From assembly GCA_030627285.1 (NCBI GenBank), contig DAOUSJ010000011.1:1-32862 (forward strand): DNA of 32,862 nt, written 5' to 3'. Positions 17,112 to 27,122 of this stretch are shown here, one piece after another (the first letter of the stretch is position 1; the number at the start of each line of letters is the position of its first letter). This DNA comes from Methylococcaceae bacterium. GTDB taxonomy: Bacteria; Pseudomonadota; Gammaproteobacteria; Methylococcales; Methylomonadaceae. Made by a program: the position numbers and the translations under genes. Below the pieces are notes generated by a model. It was not told where the DNA came from and did not search any database. It saw only the letters and a program-made list of their open reading frames with translations.

Positions 17112-17773
17112 TTAGGTAGACTATCCTTAAAAGCCCTCAAAGCCTCATCAATATCATCAAACCAATAAACCTTGCCTTGATTTAAAAATATTCCAGATTT
17201 ACAAAAATTTTTTAAAGTTCCTTCTGCATGTGAAACCATAATTAAACTAGCTCTACCTGCTAATTTTTTAAATGCTTGTTTGGCTTTCTTTTTAAAAGTA
17301 ATATCTCCAGCTCCAGTCACCTCATCGGAAATATACACATCAAAATCAATTGCTAAAGATAAAGCAAATTGCAATTTTGAACGCATTCCAGAGGAATAAG
17401 ATTTTACAGGTTCATCAAAATATTCTTTAAGCTCTGCAAATTCCTGAATATATTGCATACGTTCTGGAATATCTGCTGCATGTCCGTGAATTCTACAAAC
17501 AAATTTAGCATTTTGTCTGCCAGTTAACGAACCTTGCAAACCACCGCCATAACCCATTTGCCAAGAAACACTGCATCTACGTTCAATTTTACCTTTAGTA
17601 GGCGTGTCTGCTCCGCCTATTAAACGTAATAAAGTAGATTTTCCTGCACCATTCAAGCCGATCAAACCTACACTGGTACGCGGTGGAATAACTAAATTCA
17701 CCCCTTGTAACACCCATTTACTGTAACCATGACTTGTACGGTAACGTTTATGAACATCATCAACAATAATCAT
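17108..17773 (-). CDS. kpsT: Capsular polysaccharide ABC transporter ATPase
   Basis: 221 aa, the short KpsT type without the C-terminal carbohydrate-binding domain of O-antigen Wzt proteins. Walker A is GLNGAGKST (residues 39-47), the signature is YSSGMRSKLQFALSLA, Walker B is FDVYISDEV followed by the D-loop region, and the switch His lies in MVSHAEGTLK. It should hydrolyse ATP on the cytoplasmic face to drive polysaccharide export through KpsM. Both ends overlap neighbours by 4 nt (ATGA with kpsM and with kpsE). Confidence 0.94.
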   Translation of the reverse strand: MIIVDDVHKRYRTSHGYSKWVLQGVNLVIPPRTSVGLIGLNGAGKSTLLRLIGGADTPTKGKIERRCSVSWQMGYGGGLQGSLTGRQNAKFVCRIHGHAADIPERMQYIQEFAELKEYFDEPVKSYSSGMRSKLQFALSLAIDFDVYISDEVTGAGDITFKKKAKQAFKKLAGRASLIMVSHAEGTLKNFCKSGIFLNQGKVYWFDDIDEALRAFKDSLPK

Positions 17774-18576
17774 GCTTGAATCATGCGGCTTGAATAACGA
17801 CGATATAATACTAGACCAAAAAATATCATGCTAAAAGCAAAACTATATAAATATCCTAAACTCAATTCTGGAATTGTATGATAATAAGGCGCAAACCCTA
17901 AACGAATTGCATCTACACCATGTAATAATGGATTATATGCTAACCATTGGCGATATTCTGCGGGAATAATAGTTATGGGTAAAATTACCCCAGAACAAAA
18001 ATATAATGGCATCATTAAAATTGCGATAAATTTACCTGCAACTGGAATTAAGGTAGATACTACTGAAGTAATTAAGCCAAAACCCACTCCCATCAACCAC
18101 ATTCCAAAAAATACTATTAAGACCATAAGTGGATCATCTGGAAACATACCAAAATCAAATAAAAAACTACCACAAAATAAAATTATCGCTACCATAATTC
18201 CAATCACACCTTCTAAAAACGCGCGACTAATTACTGTGTCTATAGGTTTTACTTGTCGATAAGTAAATAATGCTTTATTGGAATTTACCGAATTTTGGAG
18301 TTGTTTACCAGTAGATCTAAACATATTAAAGGCTATTAAACCTGTCATCAACCAAATTGGAGTATTAATACCACCAACAATTCGCATTCTAATAGTAGTA
18401 AAAATAAATACCATCATAGCTATTTGAATCATTGGATCCAAAAATATCCATAACCATGCAGTACGATTAGCAGATAACCTACTGATAACTTCACGTAAAA
18501 ATAGGGCTTTCCAAACTGAAATGGCAACATTCAATGGCGATCTGGCTATATATTCTTTAACCTTTGGCTCGATCAT
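17770..18576 (-). CDS. kpsM: Capsular polysaccharide ABC transporter permease
   Basis: 268 aa, ABC-2 type permease with about six hydrophobic segments (WIFLDPMIQIAMMVFIF, WLMTGLIAFNMF, VIGIMVAIILFCGSFLF, GMWLMGVGFGLITSVV, FIAILMMPLYFCSGVIL, and one near the C-terminus). Family-typical features are FLREVISRLSANRTAWLW before the first segment and YNPLLHGVDAIR near the end. It forms the membrane channel for export of the finished, lipid-linked polymer. It begins 40 nt after the pseudo-cyclase gene; TTGACT occurs in that gap but has no matching -10. Confidence 0.93.
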   Translation of the reverse strand: MIEPKVKEYIARSPLNVAISVWKALFLREVISRLSANRTAWLWIFLDPMIQIAMMVFIFTTIRMRIVGGINTPIWLMTGLIAFNMFRSTGKQLQNSVNSNKALFTYRQVKPIDTVISRAFLEGVIGIMVAIILFCGSFLFDFGMFPDDPLMVLIVFFGMWLMGVGFGLITSVVSTLIPVAGKFIAILMMPLYFCSGVILPITIIPAEYRQWLAYNPLLHGVDAIRLGFAPYYHTIPELSLGYLYSFAFSMIFFGLVLYRRYSSRMIQA

Positions 18577-18616
18577 TATATTTAACAGCCCAAATTTTTT
18601 GATGATAGCATAATAG

Positions 18617-19348
18617 TCAAGAAACAGTCCAAAAAAAAGAGGTACTATAATATTTATGCTTTTCTACTACTAAATCTAAGTAATTTTCATGCCAAATTTC
18701 TTCTTTAGCGTTATTAGATTTGTCTTTGCTTTTAGTATATTTCAAATTATCTTTTAAATTAAAGTGTACTAATGCCGAAATACCAACATGACGTGGAACT
18801 TGAAGTTGTTGCGCTATAGTCATAGATGTATTTAAAGGCGTACCACTCCAAACCAATTCTTTTTGTCGTGTATGTTTACTATTAATACCCACACATAAAA
18901 CTTCACCATCATCAATTCCTATAGCAAAATTCAATACTTCATACACTTCCAATAATTTTCTAACTTTAGAATACTCATTAGTTAACATATATTTAATTTT
19001 TAAGGCAGATTTAACAGCATTATTCAAAGAATATTGTGTCGTTCCTTGAAAAAATATATAAAATCCATTTTCAGTTATTTTTCTAACACTACCACCCAGA
19101 TTATGTACTATTTCAACTACCAAATAAAAATATATACTTCTAAATTTTGCCACCATAGCAGGATTATTTTTAGATAAAATCTCGTCCAAATTTTTTATTA
19201 ATATGCACAACACAGTAGCTTCAAATTTTAGTCCTTTATTACCACTATTTAAACGTTTATCGCCTATTTTAGGAACATTATCACATTCTTCAGTTTCAAA
19301 AGGACTGTTAAGTATTTGCTGTACTGCATTTTCTATTTCTATTTTCAT
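18617..19348 (-). CDS. Degenerate class III nucleotide cyclase homology domain protein
   Basis: 243 aa from ATG 19348; the track start at 19354 is a GTG two codons upstream. The first ~40 residues are polar and unrecognised. Residues ~44-205 follow the class III cyclase pattern: ATVLCILIKNLDEI (strand 1), GGSVRKITENGFYIFF (the usual GG-x-x-x-K-x-x-GD-x-x-x-x-F), FAIGIDDGEVLCVGINS and KELVWSGTPLNTSMTIA. The catalytic positions look lost: the first metal-binding Asp position in strand 1 is hydrophobic, the GD pair is EN, and the Arg after the conserved Asn is not at its place. It is therefore unlikely to make cAMP or cGMP and may be a nucleotide-sensing or protein-interaction module. It lies 33 nt after the PAPS synthase gene and 40 nt before kpsM, so a role in controlling sulfation or export is suggested by position only. 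Confidence 0.68.
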   Translation of the reverse strand: MKIEIENAVQQILNSPFETEECDNVPKIGDKRLNSGNKGLKFEATVLCILIKNLDEILSKNNPAMVAKFRSIYFYLVVEIVHNLGGSVRKITENGFYIFFQGTTQYSLNNAVKSALKIKYMLTNEYSKVRKLLEVYEVLNFAIGIDDGEVLCVGINSKHTRQKELVWSGTPLNTSMTIAQQLQVPRHVGISALVHFNLKDNLKYTKSKDKSNNAKEEIWHENYLDLVVEKHKYYSTSFFWTVS

Positions 19349-19381
19349 AATCACATGCTTACATAGAAAATATATCTAACA

Positions 19382-21100
19382 CTATGGCTTTTCAAGCACA
19401 CCTAATTCAACAATTCTATTCAAAACAATTTCAACTGCATCTTCCATAGAATATTTAGAAGTATCTATACTTAATTCAGGATTTTCAGGCACATCATATG
19501 GATCATCTATACCAGTAAAACCTTTAATTTTACCAGCTCTAGCCAAAGCATATAAACCTTTACGATCACGTTGTTCACATACTTCAATAGGTGTAGAAAC
19601 ATGAATTTCAATAAAAGTTCCATGTTCTTCTATAGCCTGTCTAACTTTGTTCCTTGTTCGTACATAAGGTGCAATTGGAGCGCAAACTGCAATCCCGCCA
19701 TGTTTAGTAATTTCACTAGCGACATAGCCAATCCGTAAAATATTTAAATCTCGGTGTTCTTGTGAAAAAGTTAGTTCACTAGATAACATTTTTCTTACTA
19801 CATCACCATCTAATAAGGTAACTTTACGCCCACCATATTCTAGTAATTTTATTAAAACTCCATTAGCTAAAGTAGATTTTCCAGAGCCAGAAAAGCCAGT
19901 AAAAAATAAAGTTACACCTTGTTTAGAGCGTGGAGGTAAAGTGGTATGTAATTCTTTAATTACCTCAGGATAAGCAAACCATTTTGGAATTGGTTGCCCT
20001 AATTTTAATAATTCTCTAAGTTCTGTACCAGAAACATATAAGCCAGTTTCATTGGGTAATAATTGCTGTTCTTCACAAAATTCTTCGCGTTCAGGAGCAT
20101 ACAATAAAAATGGTGCCGATAAAATTTTAATTGCTAATTGATCTTGATATGACAACACCAATTCTTGCGCAGCTTGAACATCATAAAAATTTCCACCTCG
20201 ATTATTACGTCCAGGTCCTGCATGATCGCGTCCAACAATAAAATGACTAAAGCCATAATTTTGGCGAATAATTGCTTGCCACAATGCTTCTCTAGGCCCG
20301 GCCATCGACATTGCTAATGGAAACAAACTTAACATTGCAGAGTTTTCTGGATAATGCTGGAGAATTTTTTCATAACAACGTACACGACTATAATGATCTA
20401 TATCGCCTGGCTTTGTTACTCCGACAGCAGAATGAATTACCAAATTAGCTTGATGTTCAGCCATTAGACGTTTAGTCATAATCACATGCGCTCTATGCAC
20501 AGGATTTCGAGTTTGAAACGCAATAACTCGTGACCAGTTTTGAGTTTTAAAATAATTTCTTAATTGTAGTGGCGTATGTCTTAGAGATTTAAAATCATAA
20601 TGATATGGTGGCGTAATACCAACCAAGCTCCCACCTAAATAATAAGCTCCCGCTTCATTTAATAAATGTCTTACCCCAGGATGACTAGCATCATTCATCC
20701 CAAATACTGCTTGCGCTTCTGCCACATGATCTGCTTGCCAACAAGAATCAATAGTCATATTGGCAATTAATACTCCTTCTGGATCACGTAACGCAATGAT
20801 TTCACCAATTTCTATAGATTTAGCAAAAGCTTCAGAAACATCTAAATTAATTGGCATTGACCATAAAGTGCCGTTTGCCAAGGTCATAGACTTTAAAACC
20901 GCAGTATAATCTGCTTGATTTAAAAATCCTGTTAGCGGTGAAAAAGCTCCATTTAATAAAAGTTCCACGTTACAAAGTTGGCGTTTAGATAAATCCCATG
21001 ATTTACTATGCTGGGATTTTTGTTTTTCTAAGGCTATTTGTTGGGAATCTACATATAGATTTAATAATTCCCCGCCATGTGCATGAATAATTTCAGTCAT
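19382..21100 (-). CDS. Bifunctional sulfate adenylyltransferase (ATP sulfurylase)/APS kinase, PAPS synthase
   Basis: 572 aa. The N-terminal ~390 residues are a Sat-type ATP sulfurylase: LNGAFSPLTGFLNQADY, FQTRNPVHRAHVIMTK near 193 and VGRDHAGPG near 287. The rest is an APS kinase with P-loop FTGFSGSGKSTLA near 400, LLDGDVVRKML, FSQEHRDLNILRIG and GLYALARAGKIKGFTGIDDPY. Together they convert sulfate plus two ATP to PAPS, the donor used by the three sulfotransferases in this window. This is the Sat-CysC fusion, unlike the CysD/CysN(C) system of enterobacteria. It starts 15 nt after the SLC13 permease gene, consistent with import coupled to activation. No PAPS reductase is nearby, which points to sulfation rather than reduction. 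Confidence 0.96.
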   Translation of the reverse strand: MTEIIHAHGGELLNLYVDSQQIALEKQKSQHSKSWDLSKRQLCNVELLLNGAFSPLTGFLNQADYTAVLKSMTLANGTLWSMPINLDVSEAFAKSIEIGEIIALRDPEGVLIANMTIDSCWQADHVAEAQAVFGMNDASHPGVRHLLNEAGAYYLGGSLVGITPPYHYDFKSLRHTPLQLRNYFKTQNWSRVIAFQTRNPVHRAHVIMTKRLMAEHQANLVIHSAVGVTKPGDIDHYSRVRCYEKILQHYPENSAMLSLFPLAMSMAGPREALWQAIIRQNYGFSHFIVGRDHAGPGRNNRGGNFYDVQAAQELVLSYQDQLAIKILSAPFLLYAPEREEFCEEQQLLPNETGLYVSGTELRELLKLGQPIPKWFAYPEVIKELHTTLPPRSKQGVTLFFTGFSGSGKSTLANGVLIKLLEYGGRKVTLLDGDVVRKMLSSELTFSQEHRDLNILRIGYVASEITKHGGIAVCAPIAPYVRTRNKVRQAIEEHGTFIEIHVSTPIEVCEQRDRKGLYALARAGKIKGFTGIDDPYDVPENPELSIDTSKYSMEDAVEIVLNRIVELGVLEKP

Positions 21101-21115
21101 AATTTTATTGTGAAG

Positions 21116-22882
21116 TTAAAAAACCCAAACTTGTGGAATAATCCAAATAGATATTATTGCCACTAAAATGCTTAATGGTGTTCCCAGTTTAACATAATCG
21201 CTAAAACGGTAACCTCCAGGTCCATACACCATTAAATTGGTTTGATAGCCAATTGGAGTTATAAAACTGGCGGAAGCAGCAATCATCACTGCAACTGCAA
21301 ATGGTGTAGGATTAACACCTAATACTTCAGCTCCTTGAACTGCAATTGGAAACATAATAATTGCGGCTGCATTATTGGTAATAATTTCCGTTAATAAGCC
21401 AGTTACCAAATATATTAGCACTAATAATATCCAAGGATTATTGTCTGCTAAATTTAATGCTTGAGTCGCTAACAAAGTTGCTAAACCTACTTTTTGTACT
21501 GCTGCACCTAAACCAAATGCACAGGCAACTACTAATAATACTTGGTAATCAATATTTTTTTGTGCAGTTTCAAAACTTAAACAACCGGTAATTAACATAG
21601 CTCCAGCAGCTAATAATGCAGCTTGTAAAATTGACACCAAACCGCTAATAACTAATATTAACATTAAAATAATAATGCTAATCGCCCATGGTGCGCGTTC
21701 ATGACGAACTGGTCCTGAATCTTCCAGTTTACTGATTAGAAGAAAATCTCTACTATCACGGTATTTAAATAAAAAGCCTTTTTCCGCTTCAATTAATAAA
21801 GTGTCTCCAGGTTCAACACAAATATTGCCAACTTTACCTGTTAAGCGTTGCCCATTTCTAGATACTGATAATACTACTGCATTATAACGATGTCTAAAGC
21901 GTGATTTACGAATATTTACCCCAACAATAGGATTTTCAGTACCTACCACTGCTTCAAACAAACGACGTTCATTTTGAATTCCATCGAGTTTAAATAATTG
22001 TTTGGTAGCAACCACTAAACCACGAATTTTACGTAACTCAACTACTGAATCTACTGCTCCAGCAAAAACTAAATGATCTCCAACTTGAATCATAGTTTGC
22101 GGTGAAACTACTGAAAACACATGCTTGTCACGCATAATTTCAATTAAAAATAAGCCTGGCAAATGCCGCAAACCTGCATCTGCAACTGTTTGCCCAGCTA
22201 ATTCACAATCATTTTCTACCATCATTTCTAGTAAATATTCCCGCACATCATGAAATTGTTCGGTAGCACCAGCTTTGTCAGGTAATATTTTTTGTCCAAT
22301 AGTAAGTAAATATAGACATCCAACTAAAGTAATCGGGATGCCAACATAAGATAATTCAAATAAACTAAACCCTGGCAAGCCTGCTTGACGCATCAAACCA
22401 TCTACAACTAAGTTAGTGCTAGTACCAATTAAAGTACAAGTGCCACCTAAAATGGAAGCATAGCTTAGTGGAAGTAAAAAATGTGAAGCTTTAAAACTTG
22501 TGCGCTTACACCAATCTTGCACAGAAGTAGTAAACATTGCTACTACAGGGCTATTATTAATAAATGCACTCATCATGGCAGCGGGCAGAATTAATCTAAG
22601 CAAAGCAATGGTTTTATGTTTGGGTTTGCCTAAAACTAAGCGACTAATCCATGCTACTGTACCAGTTTCTCGCAAGGCCGCAACCACTATATATAGGACT
22701 GCAATAGTCATCATGCCTTGATTAGAAAAACCGATTAATGCCTCTATAGGCGTTAAAATTCCTGAAGCTATTAAAATTCCTAATGCTGAAACTAAAATTC
22801 TGTCAGCAGAGTATTTATTACTTGCCAAGAGAATTAATGTACAACCCAATAATAAAGTAACTAACCAAAAATCAATAGACAT
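21116..22882 (-). CDS. SLC13/DASS-family permease with two RCK-C domains, probable sulfate transporter
   Basis: 588 aa. The N- and C-terminal halves are membrane domains, and between them (about residues 210-375) are two soluble TrkA-C/RCK-C type domains (VADAGLRHLPGLFLIEIMR...VQVGDHLVF-like, then VGVNIRKSRFRHRYNAVVLSV...VEPGDTLLIEA). Membrane signatures of the divalent anion/Na+ symporter family are present in both halves: FINNSPVVAMF near 107 with GTSTNLVVDG near 150, and ITNNAAAIIMFPIA near 497 with TPIGYQTNLMVYGPGGY near 540. Proteins of this layout include the SLT-type sulfate transporters. Its place directly before the PAPS synthase makes sulfate the likely substrate, but the sequence alone does not exclude another divalent anion. 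Confidence 0.85.
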   Translation of the reverse strand: MSIDFWLVTLLLGCTLILLASNKYSADRILVSALGILIASGILTPIEALIGFSNQGMMTIAVLYIVVAALRETGTVAWISRLVLGKPKHKTIALLRLILPAAMMSAFINNSPVVAMFTTSVQDWCKRTSFKASHFLLPLSYASILGGTCTLIGTSTNLVVDGLMRQAGLPGFSLFELSYVGIPITLVGCLYLLTIGQKILPDKAGATEQFHDVREYLLEMMVENDCELAGQTVADAGLRHLPGLFLIEIMRDKHVFSVVSPQTMIQVGDHLVFAGAVDSVVELRKIRGLVVATKQLFKLDGIQNERRLFEAVVGTENPIVGVNIRKSRFRHRYNAVVLSVSRNGQRLTGKVGNICVEPGDTLLIEAEKGFLFKYRDSRDFLLISKLEDSGPVRHERAPWAISIIILMLILVISGLVSILQAALLAAGAMLITGCLSFETAQKNIDYQVLLVVACAFGLGAAVQKVGLATLLATQALNLADNNPWILLVLIYLVTGLLTEIITNNAAAIIMFPIAVQGAEVLGVNPTPFAVAVMIAASASFITPIGYQTNLMVYGPGGYRFSDYVKLGTPLSILVAIISIWIIPQVWVF

Positions 22883-22889
22883 TTAAATT

Positions 22890-22913
22890 ATGCAACTGCT
22901 TAAACTTTTGCAT
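22890..22913. repeat. Short inverted repeat between glmU and the permease gene
   Basis: Arms ATGCAA and TTGCAT pair perfectly (6 bp) across a 12-nt spacer in the 32-nt gap between glmU and the SLC13 gene. It has no T-run, so it is not a clear terminator. It could be an operator or a chance match; AT-rich sequence makes chance quite possible. Confidence 0.25.
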
Positions 22914-22914
22914 C

Positions 22915-24282
22915 TTAACTATTTTTTAATGGTCTATGCCAATTTTTAATAGAAATTTGCTTGGCACGAGTCAAAGTTAATTGCGCATCAGGAGTATTTT
23001 TAGTAATTGTAGATCCAGCTCCAATAGTAGCGTTTTTACCTATGTTTACTGGTGCGACTAATTGACTGTTAGAACCAATAAACGCACCATCTTGAATAAT
23101 AGTTTGAAATTTATTTACGCCATCATAATTACAGGTAATAGTACCTGCACCAATATTCACCCCACTACCAATAATACTATCACCAATATAACTTAAATGA
23201 TTGATTTTACTACCAGTAGCAATACTAGATTTTTTAATTTCTACAAAATTGCCTACATGTACTTTAGCAGCTAATTTTGTTTGCGGTCTTAATCTTGCAA
23301 ATGGGCCTATGCGGCTATCTGCACCGACAACAGCATCTTCAATAATACAATTTGGCAAAATAACCACTCCAGATTCGATAGTTGAATTTTTAATTATTAC
23401 ATTAGCTCCAATAGTGACATTATCTGCAATACTATTTGTACCGATAAAAATCACGTTTATATCTATAGTTATATCTTGTCCAAGTTTGGAAAATGATCCA
23501 CGTACATCAATTCTATTGGGATCACACAAACTTACACCAGCAAGCATTAATGCTTCTGCTTGCTCCAATTGATACACACGTTCTAAATGTGCCAATTGAA
23601 TCCGATTGTTTACCCCTAAAACTTCATCAACATTTGGAGCCTGTTGAGTCTTAACTTCAATCCCATCCGCAACTGCCATTGCGATCACATCGGTTAAATA
23701 ATATTCTTGTTGCGAATTATCATTTTGCAACTGCAATAACCAATGTTTTAATTTTTTACCTTGAACCGCCAGAATTCCAGTATTAACTTCTTGAACTTGT
23801 TGCTCTAATGCATCCGCATCTTTTTGTTCCACAATCTTAATGACTTGCTGATTATTATCCCGAATAATACGACCATAGCCTGTAGGGTTATTCAAAGTTA
23901 CCGTTAATAAAGCCAGTGAATTTGAACTAACTTTGGATAATAAATTATTTAACGTCTGCTGCTTTAATAATGGTACATCGCCATACAAAATTAATACTGT
24001 ATCAGAATCTTCAATTTCTGCAGCTGCTTGTTGTACAGCATGTCCAGTACCTAATTGTTGTGTTTGTTCTATCCAAGTAAGATTTAGCGATGCTAATTCA
24101 TGTTTAACTTGCACGCCACCATGACCGTAAACTACTATTAAATGGTTATTTTTTAATTTAAAACTGGTATCACACACATGTTGCAATAAAGTTTTATTAG
24201 CTAATTTATGTAACACTTTAGGCAGCTTAGAACACATCCTTGTGCCTTGCCCTGCAGCTAAAATAATAGTTTTAAGTGCCAT
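22915..24282 (-). CDS. glmU: Bifunctional N-acetylglucosamine-1-phosphate uridyltransferase/glucosamine-1-phosphate acetyltransferase
   Basis: 455 aa from ATG 24282 (MALKTII). The track start is a TTG five codons upstream and would be an unusual extension. The N-terminal half has the nucleotidyltransferase signature ILAAGQGTRMCSKLPKVLH with LYGDVPLL and VEQKDA. The C-terminal half is a left-handed beta-helix of hexapeptide repeats with the acetyltransferase region VHVGNFVEIKKS and GAGTITCNYDG. It makes UDP-GlcNAc for peptidoglycan and lipid A and, here, possibly for the polysaccharide. Its position next to atpC is the usual gammaproteobacterial arrangement; the 32-nt gap to the permease gene suggests the sulfation locus may be read through from it. 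Confidence 0.97.
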   Translation of the reverse strand: MALKTIILAAGQGTRMCSKLPKVLHKLANKTLLQHVCDTSFKLKNNHLIVVYGHGGVQVKHELASLNLTWIEQTQQLGTGHAVQQAAAEIEDSDTVLILYGDVPLLKQQTLNNLLSKVSSNSLALLTVTLNNPTGYGRIIRDNNQQVIKIVEQKDADALEQQVQEVNTGILAVQGKKLKHWLLQLQNDNSQQEYYLTDVIAMAVADGIEVKTQQAPNVDEVLGVNNRIQLAHLERVYQLEQAEALMLAGVSLCDPNRIDVRGSFSKLGQDITIDINVIFIGTNSIADNVTIGANVIIKNSTIESGVVILPNCIIEDAVVGADSRIGPFARLRPQTKLAAKVHVGNFVEIKKSSIATGSKINHLSYIGDSIIGSGVNIGAGTITCNYDGVNKFQTIIQDGAFIGSNSQLVAPVNIGKNATIGAGSTITKNTPDAQLTLTRAKQISIKNWHRPLKNS

Positions 24283-24312
24283 ATGAAGTTTATCCAAATT
24301 AAGTTTATAAAC

Positions 24313-24348
24313 AAAAAACCCGATAACGAGGTGTCATTATCGGGTTTT
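24313..24348 (-). terminator. Rho-independent terminator of the atp operon
   Basis: A perfect 12-bp inverted repeat, AAAACCCGATAA (24315-24326) and TTATCGGGTTTT (24337-24348), with a 10-nt loop. On the minus strand the stem is followed by a run of T. It lies 22 nt after the atpC stop and ends the ATP synthase operon. The plus-strand side also has TTTT, so it could work in both directions. glmU then starts 30 nt downstream, so its promoter must lie in or near this gap or depend on read-through. Confidence 0.9.
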
Positions 24349-24370
24349 AAAAACATGCAAAGCTTAAAAC

Positions 24371-24793
24371 TTATCCGCCAAGTTTTCTAAGCCTATCTAA
24401 TGATCTTAATTGTTCCATGGCTTCAGCTAATTGAGCATGGGCAGTAGAATAATCAATGCTACCAGTTTTATCTGCTAAAGCTTCTTCAGCCTTTTTTTTA
24501 GCTTCTAATGCCGCCGCTTCATCAATATCTTTAGCTCTAATTGCAGTATCTGCTAAAATTGTTACCACATGTGGTTGCACTTCAATCATACCGCCAGAAA
24601 CATAAAAAGGTTGCGTTTCTTTAGGAGAAATTTTAACTCTTACTTCTCCTGGCTTAAGTTTAGTAATAAATGGTGCATGCCGTGGAGCAATCCCTATTTC
24701 TCCCATTTCAGCAGGTGCAAACACCATTTCAGCTAAACCAGAAAAAATAGCTTGTTCTGCACTCACAATATCTACATGTATTGTCATAGTCAT
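24371..24793 (-). CDS. atpC: F1Fo ATP synthase epsilon subunit
   Basis: 140 aa, normal length. The N-terminal beta-sandwich contains VDIVSAEQAIFSG, EMGEIGIAPRHAPFITKLKPGEV and VSGGMIEVQPHVVTILADTA. The C-terminal helical hairpin (ALEAKKKAEEAL...LAEAMEQLRSLDRLRKL) can inhibit the rotor. ATG 24793 is preferred over the ATG two codons downstream because AGGTAA lies at good spacing before it. Last gene of the operon, 15 nt after atpD. Confidence 0.96.
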   Translation of the reverse strand: MTMTIHVDIVSAEQAIFSGLAEMVFAPAEMGEIGIAPRHAPFITKLKPGEVRVKISPKETQPFYVSGGMIEVQPHVVTILADTAIRAKDIDEAAALEAKKKAEEALADKTGSIDYSTAHAQLAEAMEQLRSLDRLRKLGG

Positions 24794-24808
24794 AACATTA
24801 CCTATTAT

Positions 24809-27111
<2,303 letters not shown>

Positions 27112-27122
27112 TTGAAAACCCT

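Noticed and set aside
18577-18616. TTGACT as -35 of a promoter for kpsM
   Set aside because: No acceptable -10 hexamer 16-18 nt downstream; the gap is short and compatible with cotranscription.
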